Shown: positions 16,489 through 23,193 of the stretch, piece by piece
Layout: each line of letters begins with the position of its first letter
Position numbering within the stretch: the first letter of the stretch is position 1
Assembly: GCF_000723165.1 (NCBI RefSeq)
Contig: NZ_HG322949.1
Coordinates: 4,237,251 to 4,273,382, forward strand
Source of the DNA: Janthinobacterium agaricidamnosum NBRC 102515 = DSM 9628
GTDB lineage: Bacteria; Pseudomonadota; Gammaproteobacteria; Burkholderiales; Burkholderiaceae_D
Length of the DNA: 36,132 nucleotides
Reading direction: 5' to 3'
Notes under the pieces: model-generated
Database searches by the model: none
What the model was told of the DNA's origin: nothing
What the model saw: only the letters and a program-made list of their open reading frames with translations
Program-made: the position numbers and the translations under genes

Positions 16489-17618
16489 TGAGGTGCCGCA
16501 TTCTTGGGATTGCGGCGGCGCTTCAGCGCAGCCAGCAAGACCAGGGGGTGGTAACGATGGTTGACGTTCAAGCGCCAGGCGAACAGCCCGACCACGGCCA
16601 GCAGCGCCACCAGGTGCAGCGGCCACCACGATACGCCGAACGTGAAGCGGCCTTGCTTGACGCTGGCCTCGATCAGCTTGGTCAAATTGCTATACGTGAA
16701 AAAGATCAACAGCGCGATGATCAGGTTGACCGAACTGCCGGCGCGCGGATTGACGAAGCCCAGCGGGATCGCCAGCAAGATCAGCACCAGGCAAATCAGC
16801 GGCGCGCTGATGCGCCACAGCAGTTCGGCCATGGTGTACTGGTTCCAGCTCTTCAGCAGCGCGGCGGTCGGCAGTGCGCCCACTTCGAGGTCGGCGCCCA
16901 GCTCCTGCTGCTTGCTTTCGATGCGCACGCTGTAAGTCTCGAATTCCATGGTCTGGAAGTCGGACTGGCCAGGCGTACCCTGGTAGCGCCGGCCGTTTTT
17001 CAGCACCAGCGAACGCACGCCCTTGGCATCGGTGCGGATCACGCCTTCCCTGGCCACCACCACTGTGCTGCCATTCTGGTCGACGGTATTGACAAAGACA
17101 TTATGCACATTGGCCTTTTCTCCGCTGGCTCCCTCGACGAAGAAGATGCGGTTGCTGGACGCCGATTCGCGGAACTGGCCGGGCGAGACCTTTTGCAAAT
17201 CTTCGCGCTGTTCGAAGCGCGACACGTATTCATCGCTCTTTTGCTTGGCCCATGGCGTGGCGTAAAAACTGAGCAGCGCGGTGATCAGCACCAGCGGCAT
17301 GCCGAAGGTCAGTACCGGCCGGATCCAGCGCGCCAGGCTCAGGCCCGAGGCGAACCAGACCACCATCTCGGAATCGCGGTAGGTGCGGGTGACCACCATC
17401 AGCACCGAAATAAAGCTGGTGAGGATGATGATGGTTGGCAGATAATTCAAGGCTGCGAAGATGATCAGTGAAATCACATCGCCCGACGCGACCTTGCCTC
17501 CCGCGGCCTTGCCGAGGATGGTGATCAGCGACCATGTGACGAAAATGGTGAATAGAACGGTGAAGGTGGCCCCGGCAACACTGGCCATCTCGCGTCGAAG
17601 CGCACGTTGAAAGATCAT
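16485..17618 (-). CDS. lptF: LPS export ABC transporter permease LptF
   Basis: A 377-residue partner of LptG. The N-terminus MIFQRALRREMASVAGATF is typical for LptF, followed by membrane segments, the SEMVVWFASGLSLARWIRP coupling stretch, a periplasmic jellyroll domain and terminal membrane helices (LICLVLILLAIPLGFV). A 4-base ATGA overlap joins it to lptG. It is divergent from pepA across an 80-base gap, the usual arrangement in Betaproteobacteria, so its promoter lies in 17619-17698. Confidence 0.95.
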   Translation of the reverse strand: MIFQRALRREMASVAGATFTVLFTIFVTWSLITILGKAAGGKVASGDVISLIIFAALNYLPTIIILTSFISVLMVVTRTYRDSEMVVWFASGLSLARWIRPVLTFGMPLVLITALLSFYATPWAKQKSDEYVSRFEQREDLQKVSPGQFRESASSNRIFFVEGASGEKANVHNVFVNTVDQNGSTVVVAREGVIRTDAKGVRSLVLKNGRRYQGTPGQSDFQTMEFETYSVRIESKQQELGADLEVGALPTAALLKSWNQYTMAELLWRISAPLICLVLILLAIPLGFVNPRAGSSVNLIIALLIFFTYSNLTKLIEASVKQGRFTFGVSWWPLHLVALLAVVGLFAWRLNVNHRYHPLVLLAALKRRRNPKNAAPQ

Positions 17619-17698
17619 TCGAAGTTTATAATTCGGGTCAGTGAGTGATGTAACAAATTAAGTAGCACATTACCAGCAAATGAAAAACGGAGAACCAA

Positions 17699-19192
17699 AT
17701 GGACTTTAGCATAAAAGCATTCGATACCAAGACCCCACTCAATGCAGCAAAAACGGGCTGCATCGCCGTCGCGGTATTTGAAAACAAAAAACTCTCGCCG
17801 GCGGCCAAGGCCCTCGACGGCGCGGGTGACATCACGGCTGCGCTGAAGTCCGGCGATATCAGCGGCAAAGCCGGCACCACGCTGCTGCTGCGCGCCGTCA
17901 ATGGCGTCAGCGCCGCGCGCGTACTGCTGGTTGGCATGGGCAGCGACGAAATCGTCAGCGAAAAGAGTTTTGCATCCGGTGTGCAGGCGGCGCTGAAAGC
18001 ATTTGGCTCGCTGGGCGCCGCGGACGCCATTATCGCATTACCGCTGTCGGAAGTGAAAGAGCGCGATGTAAATTGGGCGATCCGTTGCGTGGTGCAAGCC
18101 GCCCACGAGAGCGATTACCGCAGCGATACCCAAAAAAGCAAGAAAGACCCGGCTCCCGCCGGCGTACGCAAGATCACCCTGGCGCTGCCGGCCAATACGG
18201 CCACCCGCGCCGCGCTGGCGCAAAGCATCGCGATCGCCAACGGCATGGACCTGACCCGCAAGCTGGGCGACCTGCCGGCCAACATCTGCAACCCGACCTA
18301 CCTGGCCAACACCGCCAGGCAATTGGGCAAGGATTACAAGTTCGACATTGAAATCCTCGACCGCAAACAGCTCGAAGCGCTGAAAATGGGCAGCTTCCTG
18401 TCGGTCACCAACGGCAGCGAACAGCCGCCGAAGTTCATCGTCCTCAAGCACATGGGCGGCAAGGCCAAGGATGCGCCGGTGGTATTGGTCGGCAAAGGCA
18501 TCACCTTCGACACCGGCGGCATTTCGATCAAGGCCGGTCCCGGCATGGATGAAATGAAGTACGACATGTGCGGCGCCGCGTCGGTGCTGGGCACCTTCCG
18601 CGCGATCGGCGAAATGAACCTGAAGCTGAACGTGATCGGCGTGATCGCCGCCTGCGAAAACATGCCGTCCGGCCGCGCCACCAAGCCGGGCGACATCGTC
18701 ACCTCGATGAATGGCCTGACCATTGAAATCCTGAACACCGACGCCGAAGGCCGCCTGGTGCTGTGCGACGCGCTGGCCTACGCCGAGCGCTTCAACCCGG
18801 CCGTCGTGGTCGATATCGCCACCCTGACCGGCGCCTGCGTGATCGCGCTGGGCCACCACAACAGCGGCCTGTTCACCCGCAGCGATGCGGCGCACGACAA
18901 GCTGGCCAATGAATTGCTGGCCGCCGGCAAGCAAGCCAGCGACACCGCATGGCGCATGCCGATCGAAGAAGCGTACAACGAACAGTTGAAATCGAACTTC
19001 GCCGACCTGGCCAACATCGGCACGCCGGGCGGCGGTTCGGTGACGGCGGCGGCGTTCCTGGAAAACTTCACCAGGAAATATACCTGGGCCCACCTGGACA
19101 TCGCCGGCACGGCATGGAAATCGGGCAGCGCAAAAGGCGCGACCGGCCGGCCGGTGCCTTTGCTGACGAACTTCCTGATTAACAGGGTATAA
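17699..19192 (+). CDS. pepA: leucyl aminopeptidase (PepA/M17 family)
   Basis: A 497-residue cytosolic M17 aminopeptidase that removes N-terminal residues from peptides with two metal ions; in E. coli PepA also binds DNA. The metal/catalytic signatures are [16 protein letters not shown] and [25 protein letters not shown] and [13 protein letters not shown] are also conserved. Length matches the family. A GGAG lies eight bases before the ATG. The stop codon sits in the first copy of a 15-base tandem repeat, and two hairpins follow. Confidence 0.96.
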   Translation: MDFSIKAFDTKTPLNAAKTGCIAVAVFENKKLSPAAKALDGAGDITAALKSGDISGKAGTTLLLRAVNGVSAARVLLVGMGSDEIVSEKSFASGVQAALKAFGSLGAADAIIALPLSEVKERDVNWAIRCVVQAAHESDYRSDTQKSKKDPAPAGVRKITLALPANTATRAALAQSIAIANGMDLTRKLGDLPANICNPTYLANTARQLGKDYKFDIEILDRKQLEALKMGSFLSVTNGSEQPPKFIVLKHMGGKAKDAPVVLVGKGITFDTGGISIKAGPGMDEMKYDMCGAASVLGTFRAIGEMNLKLNVIGVIAACENMPSGRATKPGDIVTSMNGLTIEILNTDAEGRLVLCDALAYAERFNPAVVVDIATLTGACVIALGHHNSGLFTRSDAAHDKLANELLAAGKQASDTAWRMPIEEAYNEQLKSNFADLANIGTPGGGSVTAAAFLENFTRKYTWAHLDIAGTAWKSGSAKGATGRPVPLLTNFLINRV

Positions 19193-19210
19193 AATAACAG
19201 GGTGTAAAAG
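19181..19210. repeat. 15-bp tandem repeat at the pepA stop codon
   Basis: AACAGGGTATAAAAT (19181-19195) is followed directly by AACAGGGTGTAAAAG (19196-19210), with 13 of 15 positions identical. A degenerate third piece (GAGTATAAAAG) follows. The pepA stop codon is in the first unit. Confidence 0.8.
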
Positions 19211-19227
19211 AGAGTATAAAAGTATGC

Positions 19228-19253
19228 ATGCGCGGGTTTGACCACCCGCGCAT
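19228..19253. terminator. strong hairpin downstream of pepA
   Basis: A perfect 9-bp inverted repeat ATGCGCGGG/CCCGCGCAT with an 8-base loop. It is followed by AAGAAAAC and not by T, so on its own it is a stable 3' structure more than a classical terminator. Confidence 0.5.
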
Positions 19254-19258
19254 AAGAA

Positions 19259-19300
19259 AACAGCCCGGCGCAGCAATGCAGCGGGCTGTTTTTCTTTATT
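19259..19300. terminator. bidirectional terminator between pepA and the lipoprotein gene
   Basis: AACAGCCCG/CGGGCTGTT (arms 19259-19267 and 19282-19290) is followed on the plus strand by a T-rich tail and preceded by an A-rich stretch. It can end pepA transcripts in one direction and the convergent lipoprotein transcript in the other. Confidence 0.75.
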
Positions 19301-19323
19301 TTCTCTTTTTTCTGATTGATATA

Positions 19324-19824
19324 TCAGTAGAGTTCCGACGGGCCGGCCGGAAGTTCCGGTTTTGGCGGCGGAGGTTCCGGCGCCTGGGTTGGCGCCTGCG
19401 GGGCCGCCACCGGCAGCGGGACTTCCTTCGGCTTCATGACGATGGTCAGCGTCGACGGATAATCGAAGGCGGTGCCGGTACTGCGGTCGACCAGGTAGCC
19501 GACGCCCAGCGTCATCACTACGTTCCCCAGCAACAGGCCGCCATTGCGCTGCGAGTCGATCGCCTCGCTGGCCGAACCGCCGCCGGACTTCTTGCAGTCG
19601 ACCCGCAACGGCCCCATGCTTTTACGGATCACGACGCGGCCGGGCGTGGTGACGAACCATTTGCCTACGTCATTCGACAAGATGCAGCCGGCGCCACCGA
19701 CTTCGCGGTTGTCCTGTATGGTTTGCACCAGCACTTGCTGGTCGGTCGAGCCTGCCAGCGTGCCGCAAGCGCCCAGCATGGCCGCGGCCAGCAGCGGCGG
19801 CAGAAACTTGAGGTAGCGTGCCAT
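19324..19824 (-). CDS. putative lipoprotein with proline-rich tail
   Basis: A 166-residue protein with a lipoprotein signal peptide: basic start MARYLKFLPP, hydrophobic core and lipobox LGAC (Cys at residue 20). The mature part contains a glycine-flanked hydrophobic stretch (GGLLLGNVVMTLGVGYLVD) and ends in a Pro-rich, periplasm-type tail (about 140-163). I do not recognise a named family. It lies 32 bases downstream of the creA gene on the same strand and is probably co-transcribed. The N-terminal half has two Cys besides the lipobox Cys that could form a disulfide. Confidence 0.8.
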   Translation of the reverse strand: MARYLKFLPPLLAAAMLGACGTLAGSTDQQVLVQTIQDNREVGGAGCILSNDVGKWFVTTPGRVVIRKSMGPLRVDCKKSGGGSASEAIDSQRNGGLLLGNVVMTLGVGYLVDRSTGTAFDYPSTLTIVMKPKEVPLPVAAPQAPTQAPEPPPPKPELPAGPSELY

Positions 19825-19856
19825 GATGACTATCGAAATAAAAGAAAGTAGCCTTA

Positions 19857-20339
19857 TCAGCGCAGCGGCAGCGGCTGGCTGGCCGGCACGGGCACCGCAG
19901 TGACGCTGTTTTTCGGGCTGCCGTCGACCAGCCGGTCGGAATACACCAGGTACACCAGCGCATTGCGCCTGGTGTCGAGCATGCGCACCACGCGCACGTG
20001 CTTGAAGAAGATCGAGGCTCGCTCGGTAAACACTTCTTCCTGCTGCGGCAGTTTACCCTTGAATTCCAGCGGCCCCACCTGGCGGCAGGCGACCGAGGAC
20101 TCGGCCTTGTCTTCGGCCAGTCCGACCGCGCCCTTGATGCCGCCGGTCTTGGCGCGCGACAAATAACAACTGACGCCGCCGACCTTGGGATCGTCGAACA
20201 CTTCGACCACCACCTTGTGGTCGGGACCGATCAACTTGAAGGCGGTATCGACCGCGCCGATGGTTTCGGCGGCGGCCAGGGAGCCCAGGCTGGCGCTTGC
20301 CAGCAACGATAGCACGCACAGCGCTTTACTGATACGCAT
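19857..20339 (-). CDS. creA: CreA family periplasmic protein
   Basis: A 160-residue secreted CreA protein of unknown function. The signal peptide is [21 protein letters not shown]... with cleavage after AAA. The mature protein shows the family pattern [36 protein letters not shown] and [11 protein letters not shown], with the conserved Cys pair. I start at 20339 because the frame upstream of MRISKAL lacks signal-peptide character. It precedes the lipoprotein gene. CreA in E. coli lies beside the creBCD genes, but no such genes are here. Confidence 0.92.
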   Translation of the reverse strand: MRISKALCVLSLLASASLGSLAAAETIGAVDTAFKLIGPDHKVVVEVFDDPKVGGVSCYLSRAKTGGIKGAVGLAEDKAESSVACRQVGPLEFKGKLPQQEEVFTERASIFFKHVRVVRMLDTRRNALVYLVYSDRLVDGSPKNSVTAVPVPASQPLPLR

Positions 20340-20431
20340 GACGATCCTGACAAGGTAGGAGTGAAGCAATCGGAACTGCCAGACTATCATAGCCGAACCG
20401 CGCCATGCCGTCATGCGCACGCATGATGCGC

Positions 20432-20620
20432 CTAATTAATCGGCGCAAACCGCTGCAGCATGACGCTATCGACTTCGATCAGCTGGAAAAAAACGTCTTC
20501 CGGCATGGTCCAGATGGCCCCGTCAGCGGCGCGATACACTACCATCGGCGTCAAGTCCGATTTCAGCGTGGCGATGCAGACCAGCTCGTAGATGCCGCCC
20601 TTGTAATGCCGGTAACGCAT
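20432..20620 (-). CDS. DUF1653 protein
   Basis: A 62-residue DUF1653 protein. The family pattern is clear: [12 protein letters not shown], then [12 protein letters not shown] and MPEDVFF. Function is unknown; the fold is a small beta-barrel-like domain. The ATG at 20620 has a GGAG about eight bases upstream, better than the TTG five codons earlier. It starts 11 bases after the stop of the preceding gene and the two form a likely pair. Confidence 0.85.
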   Translation of the reverse strand: MRYRHYKGGIYELVCIATLKSDLTPMVVYRAADGAIWTMPEDVFFQLIEVDSVMLQRFAPIN

Positions 20621-20631
20621 CACGGACTCCT

Positions 20632-21009
20632 TCAAGCCTTGGAGTCTTCGCTTTTGTCGTCAGCCAGCGCACGCTGCTTTTTCTTCAAGCCCTGAATGAC
20701 TTTCAAGATGCCTTCCATGCCGGCCGCGCCGTCGATATCGGAAAATGCATCGAGCACTTCATTGAGCACCTTGTTACGCACCGACGCCTCGTCCGAAGAA
20801 ATCTCGGCCGAACGCAGGGCATTCAGGCGCGCCTTCTCGGCGGCGCTGACCCTGGGCGCCTTGGCGGCGGTTTTCCCATGTGTTAACGCAGCCTGCCAGA
20901 TCACCCAGCGGCGCTGTGTTTCGAATATCAGGTATTCGTCAGGTTTGTCTTCCCTGCGACGAACAATGTGGCCGTCACGCTGCGCCCACGCTTCAAATGC
21001 AGTTCGCAT
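20632..21009 (-). CDS. hypothetical protein, phage-like N-terminus
   Basis: A 125-residue protein of unknown function. Residues 1-40 (AFEAWAQRDGHIVRRR then DEYLIFETQRRWVIWQAAL) have the Ala/Trp-rich pattern seen in many small phage-encoded proteins of Gram-negative bacteria. The C-terminal half is charged and helical, ending in Lys/Asp-rich sequence. The ATG at 21009 has AAGGAAG upstream, which decides this start over a TTG five codons earlier. It precedes DUF1653 by 11 bases. The AT-rich noncoding region 21010-21628 lies upstream. Confidence 0.7.
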   Translation of the reverse strand: MRTAFEAWAQRDGHIVRRREDKPDEYLIFETQRRWVIWQAALTHGKTAAKAPRVSAAEKARLNALRSAEISSDEASVRNKVLNEVLDAFSDIDGAAGMEGILKVIQGLKKKQRALADDKSEDSKA

Positions 21010-21583
21010 TTTCTTCCTTTGCAAATGCTACGCGCATGTCTCACTATTAAAACAGCAATATTTCAAAATAGTACCATCTATTGACGCTGTAAAACAGTAT
21101 CTATGGCACCTAACTGCATTTTATATAACAAGTCATGCGACGCCAAGCACGATTTGTTACTTCGTTTTGGCACAATCGTCTGTAATCCTCATATTGCAAT
21201 TACAACCAGATATCATGACAATAGTTTATTACACCGTTGTCATAATGACCGATATTCTAGTAGTTTTTAGCGTTTTTTAGCGAGAAAGTTCAATTGAACG
21301 TTGCGTTATTCGATGCCGGACAGATGTACCAGCGTTCGCTTTATGGAAAATCAAACAAATGAATTGAACATTGATACACATAATTCCTTAAAACAATTTT
21401 ATATTCCCATAGGAAACTGTTGCGCAAAAGAAACAGCAAGCTGGCCCGAGCGACAAACGGTGCAGCAACTGCACCTCCCACCCATCGCGCGTGATGCCGA
21501 CCTGCCTTTGCCGGCACGCCATTTCCGCGAACGACACCGGCACCGCGCCCATGCCAGCGGGAGCACTACGAAAGCGTGAGACG
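21010..21583. other. AT-rich noncoding region with dyads
   Basis: About 0.6 kb without a convincing gene. The part from 21040 to 21420 is much more AT-rich than the rest of the window. It contains an inverted repeat ATGACAA-N15-TTGTCAT (21215-21243) and a perfect 12-bp palindrome GTTCAATTGAAC (21288-21299). Both look like regulator sites. Open frames here (for example 21301-21579 plus) have no ribosome binding site or recognisable sequence. The promoter of the 20632-21009 gene must be at its left end. Confidence 0.6.
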
Positions 21584-21607
21584 AAAAAAAAGCCGCTCGA
21601 AAGCGGC
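21584..21607 (-). terminator. intrinsic terminator of the 21629-22129 gene
   Basis: On the minus strand GCCGCT-TTCG-AGCGGC forms a 6-bp stem with a stable TTCG tetraloop (21592-21607), followed by eight T (21584-21591). It is 21 bases behind the stop codon and is textbook in form. Confidence 0.9.
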
Positions 21608-21628
21608 GTGATCATTGTTAAGGGCAGA

Positions 21629-22129
21629 TCAGAAAAATACGCCCGTGCACACATTTTTTTTGAGAAGTTTGCGCAACTCGCCGCGCGCCTCTTGTCCCAC
21701 TTCGCTCAACGAAGCGTTCGGGAACGTCCAGGCAGTGGCCTGGCCGCTCAAACGATAGATGGCCCACGCATGGATGCGGCTCATGCTGTCGATCATGGCG
21801 TCGGTGGCTTCGGCGATACGGGTATCGCTGGCTTGCTGGGCTTCGTATAAATCGACACTGTGGCCATCGCCGCCGTTCAGGAAGCGCGTGGTCTTGATGC
21901 CCAGGTCGCGGTCGGCGTCGCCCGCCATCCAGATTTTCCACAGATCCAGGCACATATCCAGCGGTTCCGGCCGCAGCCACTGGCCGGCCAGCGGCGCCGG
22001 CACGGCGGCGCGGCGCGGCACGCGCACTGCCGCAACGGGAACGGCAGGTTCCAGGCCGCGCTGGAAAATACTATCCGCTGCCGGGGCGCATTTGCCGCCC
22101 CATGCCAATGTGATTGTTTCTCGTTTCAT
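21629..22129 (-). CDS. hypothetical protein divergent from the S24 repressor
   Basis: A 166-residue protein of unknown function. The N-terminal third is Ala/Pro/Arg-rich and probably disordered. The rest (about 55-166) is helical, with LDLWKIWMAGDADRD, ATDAMIDSMSRIHAWAIYRL and a C-terminal LRKLLKKNVCTGVFF. That ending resembles small proteins found in Burkholderiales prophages, but I cannot name a family. GAGGAG six bases before the ATG is a strong ribosome binding site. It has its own promoter overlapped by repressor-type operators and its own terminator, so it is a tightly controlled single-gene unit facing the S24 repressor. Confidence 0.75.
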   Translation of the reverse strand: MKRETITLAWGGKCAPAADSIFQRGLEPAVPVAAVRVPRRAAVPAPLAGQWLRPEPLDMCLDLWKIWMAGDADRDLGIKTTRFLNGGDGHSVDLYEAQQASDTRIAEATDAMIDSMSRIHAWAIYRLSGQATAWTFPNASLSEVGQEARGELRKLLKKNVCTGVFF

Positions 22130-22172
22130 GTCGACTCCTCGTTGCAGTGTGTGATGCGGCCAGTGGATTGCG

Positions 22173-22200
22173 CTTAAAACTTGCTGAACTTAAAACTTGC
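22173..22200. repeat. 12-bp direct repeat in the leader of the 21629-22129 gene
   Basis: CTTAAAACTTGC occurs at 22173-22184 and again at 22189-22200, a 16-base period. It lies between the leftward promoter and the ribosome binding site, so it would be in the 5' untranslated RNA. Confidence 0.8.
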
Positions 22201-22210
22201 CCCTGCCTGA

Positions 22211-22240
22211 ACTTTATCAAACGATAATTACAAATGTCAA
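22211..22240 (-). promoter_or_regulatory. leftward promoter of the 21629-22129 gene
   Basis: Minus strand -35 box TTGACA (22235-22240, full consensus), 18-base spacer, -10 box TAAAGT (22211-22216). One operator-like palindrome fills the spacer and a second covers the -35 box, so a bound repressor would block it. Confidence 0.65.
22214..22227. promoter_or_regulatory. operator-like site O1
   Basis: Perfect palindrome TTATC-AAAC-GATAA. It lies inside the -10/-35 spacer of the leftward promoter. Confidence 0.7.
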
Positions 22241-22251
22241 TCAAATGATAA
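22238..22251. promoter_or_regulatory. operator-like site O2
   Basis: CAATC-AAAT-GATAA, 24 bases from O1 (start to start). Three of the five arm positions pair. It overlaps the leftward -35 box. Confidence 0.6.
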
Positions 22252-22280
22252 TTTACCCAAATGATAAAGATGTGTACTAA
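22252..22280 (+). promoter_or_regulatory. rightward promoter of the S24 repressor gene
   Basis: -35 box TTTACC (22252-22257), 17-base spacer, -10 box TACTAA (22275-22280). Transcription should begin about 22286-22288, two to four bases before the ATG at 22290. The mRNA would be leaderless or nearly so, which agrees with the lack of a ribosome binding site. Confidence 0.55.
22254..22267. promoter_or_regulatory. operator-like site O3
   Basis: TACCC-AAAT-GATAA, with one intact half. It lies 16 bases from O2 and largely within the spacer of the repressor promoter, a position suited to autoregulation. Confidence 0.5.
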
Positions 22281-22289
22281 AATGCGGCC

Positions 22290-23003
22290 ATGGACATGCA
22301 TTCAATTCGGCGACACAATCTGCGCAAGCTCATCGAAGATGAGGAAAACGGCAACCCGGCGGCATTCGGCCGCAAGTATCTGTTTACAGAAAGCCGCTTG
22401 TCGCAACTGCTGTCCGAGACTTACCGCGACGGCAAGAATTTCGGCGAAAAAATGGCGCGCAAGATCGAACAGCAATGCAAGTTGCCGCTGTTTTTCCTGG
22501 ACCGCATCGGACCGCCGGGCAGTCCGGCAGGCGCCACCGGTTTCGAGCATTTGCAAGTGGTGGTGCGCGACGAGGGCGATCCGGAATTCATCAAGATCAA
22601 CAAGGTCAGGCTGCGCCTGTCGGCCGGCGTCACCGGCTTCCAGACCGAGCCGGTCAGCGAGCATGGCGGCACCTTGACGGTCAGCCGCGAATGGGTACGG
22701 CAAAACGGTTACGCGCCGGAGCGCCTGATCGCGATCCAGGTCAAGGGCGAAAGCATGGAGCCGGCGCTGTATGCCGGCGATATGGTGGTGGTCAACACCG
22801 CCGACAAGACCATCGTCGACGGCGCCGTGTTTGCCCTCAATTACGAGGGCGAGGCGGTGGTCAAGCGGCTGTCGCGCGACATCGGCGAATGGTGGCTGTC
22901 GTCGGATAATCCGGACCAGCGCAAATACCACCGCAAGCTGTGCCGCAGCGGCGAATGCATCGTCGTCGGCCGGGTCGTGCGCAAGGAAAGCGACCGCATC
23001 TGA
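22290..23003 (+). CDS. S24 (LexA/CI-like) transcriptional repressor
   Basis: A 237-residue repressor with an N-terminal DNA-binding domain (about 5-70) and a C-terminal S24 peptidase-type domain. The predicted autocleavage bond is Ala112-Gly113 in LSAGVTG. The catalytic pair is Ser155 (GESMEP) and Lys192 (AVVKRL), 37 residues apart as in LexA. Members of this family cleave themselves with RecA filaments after DNA damage and release their operators. It is longer than LexA and closer to phage CI-type repressors. ATG 22290 is chosen from the predicted transcript start; ATG 22296 is an alternative. It is divergent from an unknown gene and followed, after 190 bases, by exonuclease III. Confidence 0.9.
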   Translation: MDMHSIRRHNLRKLIEDEENGNPAAFGRKYLFTESRLSQLLSETYRDGKNFGEKMARKIEQQCKLPLFFLDRIGPPGSPAGATGFEHLQVVVRDEGDPEFIKINKVRLRLSAGVTGFQTEPVSEHGGTLTVSREWVRQNGYAPERLIAIQVKGESMEPALYAGDMVVVNTADKTIVDGAVFALNYEGEAVVKRLSRDIGEWWLSSDNPDQRKYHRKLCRSGECIVVGRVVRKESDRI

Positions 23004-23072
23004 GCCGGCGCCCGGCGCGCGCGCACTTTCAGCCATCCACGTTTGACGCTGAACCGATCCGTCGGCGTCCCA

Positions 23073-23086
23073 TCATCAAATGATAA
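23073..23086. promoter_or_regulatory. operator-like site O4 upstream of exonuclease III
   Basis: TCATC-AAAT-GATAA matches the site family at the repressor promoter, with four of five arm positions pairing. It shares the run AAATGATAAAG with O3. It lies about 108 bases before the xth start codon, in the gap between the repressor and xth. Confidence 0.65.
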
Positions 23087-23096
23087 AGTCGGACCG

Positions 23097-23110
23097 ATAG
23101 CGTTTGATGG
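23097..23110. promoter_or_regulatory. degenerate operator-like site O5
   Basis: ATAGCGTTTGATGG keeps the TTTGAT half of the site in the opposite orientation. Its start is 24 bases from O4, the same spacing as O1-O2. It is weak alone; only the spacing makes it notable. Confidence 0.3.
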
Positions 23111-23193
23111 CGCCGGCGTAGGCCGCCGAAGCTCCGGCAGCGATCCTGTATCATCCACGACCAACGCTCCCCATCCAACACACGAGGCAAACA

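Noticed and set aside
20428..20446. GCGCC/GGCGC dyad at the end of the DUF1653 gene as a terminator
   Set aside because: The stem is only 5 bp, the loop is AT-rich and no T-tract follows.
21301..21579. 92-residue plus-strand frame in the AT-rich gap
   Set aside because: No ribosome binding site, no family resemblance and composition changing sharply in the middle; probably chance.
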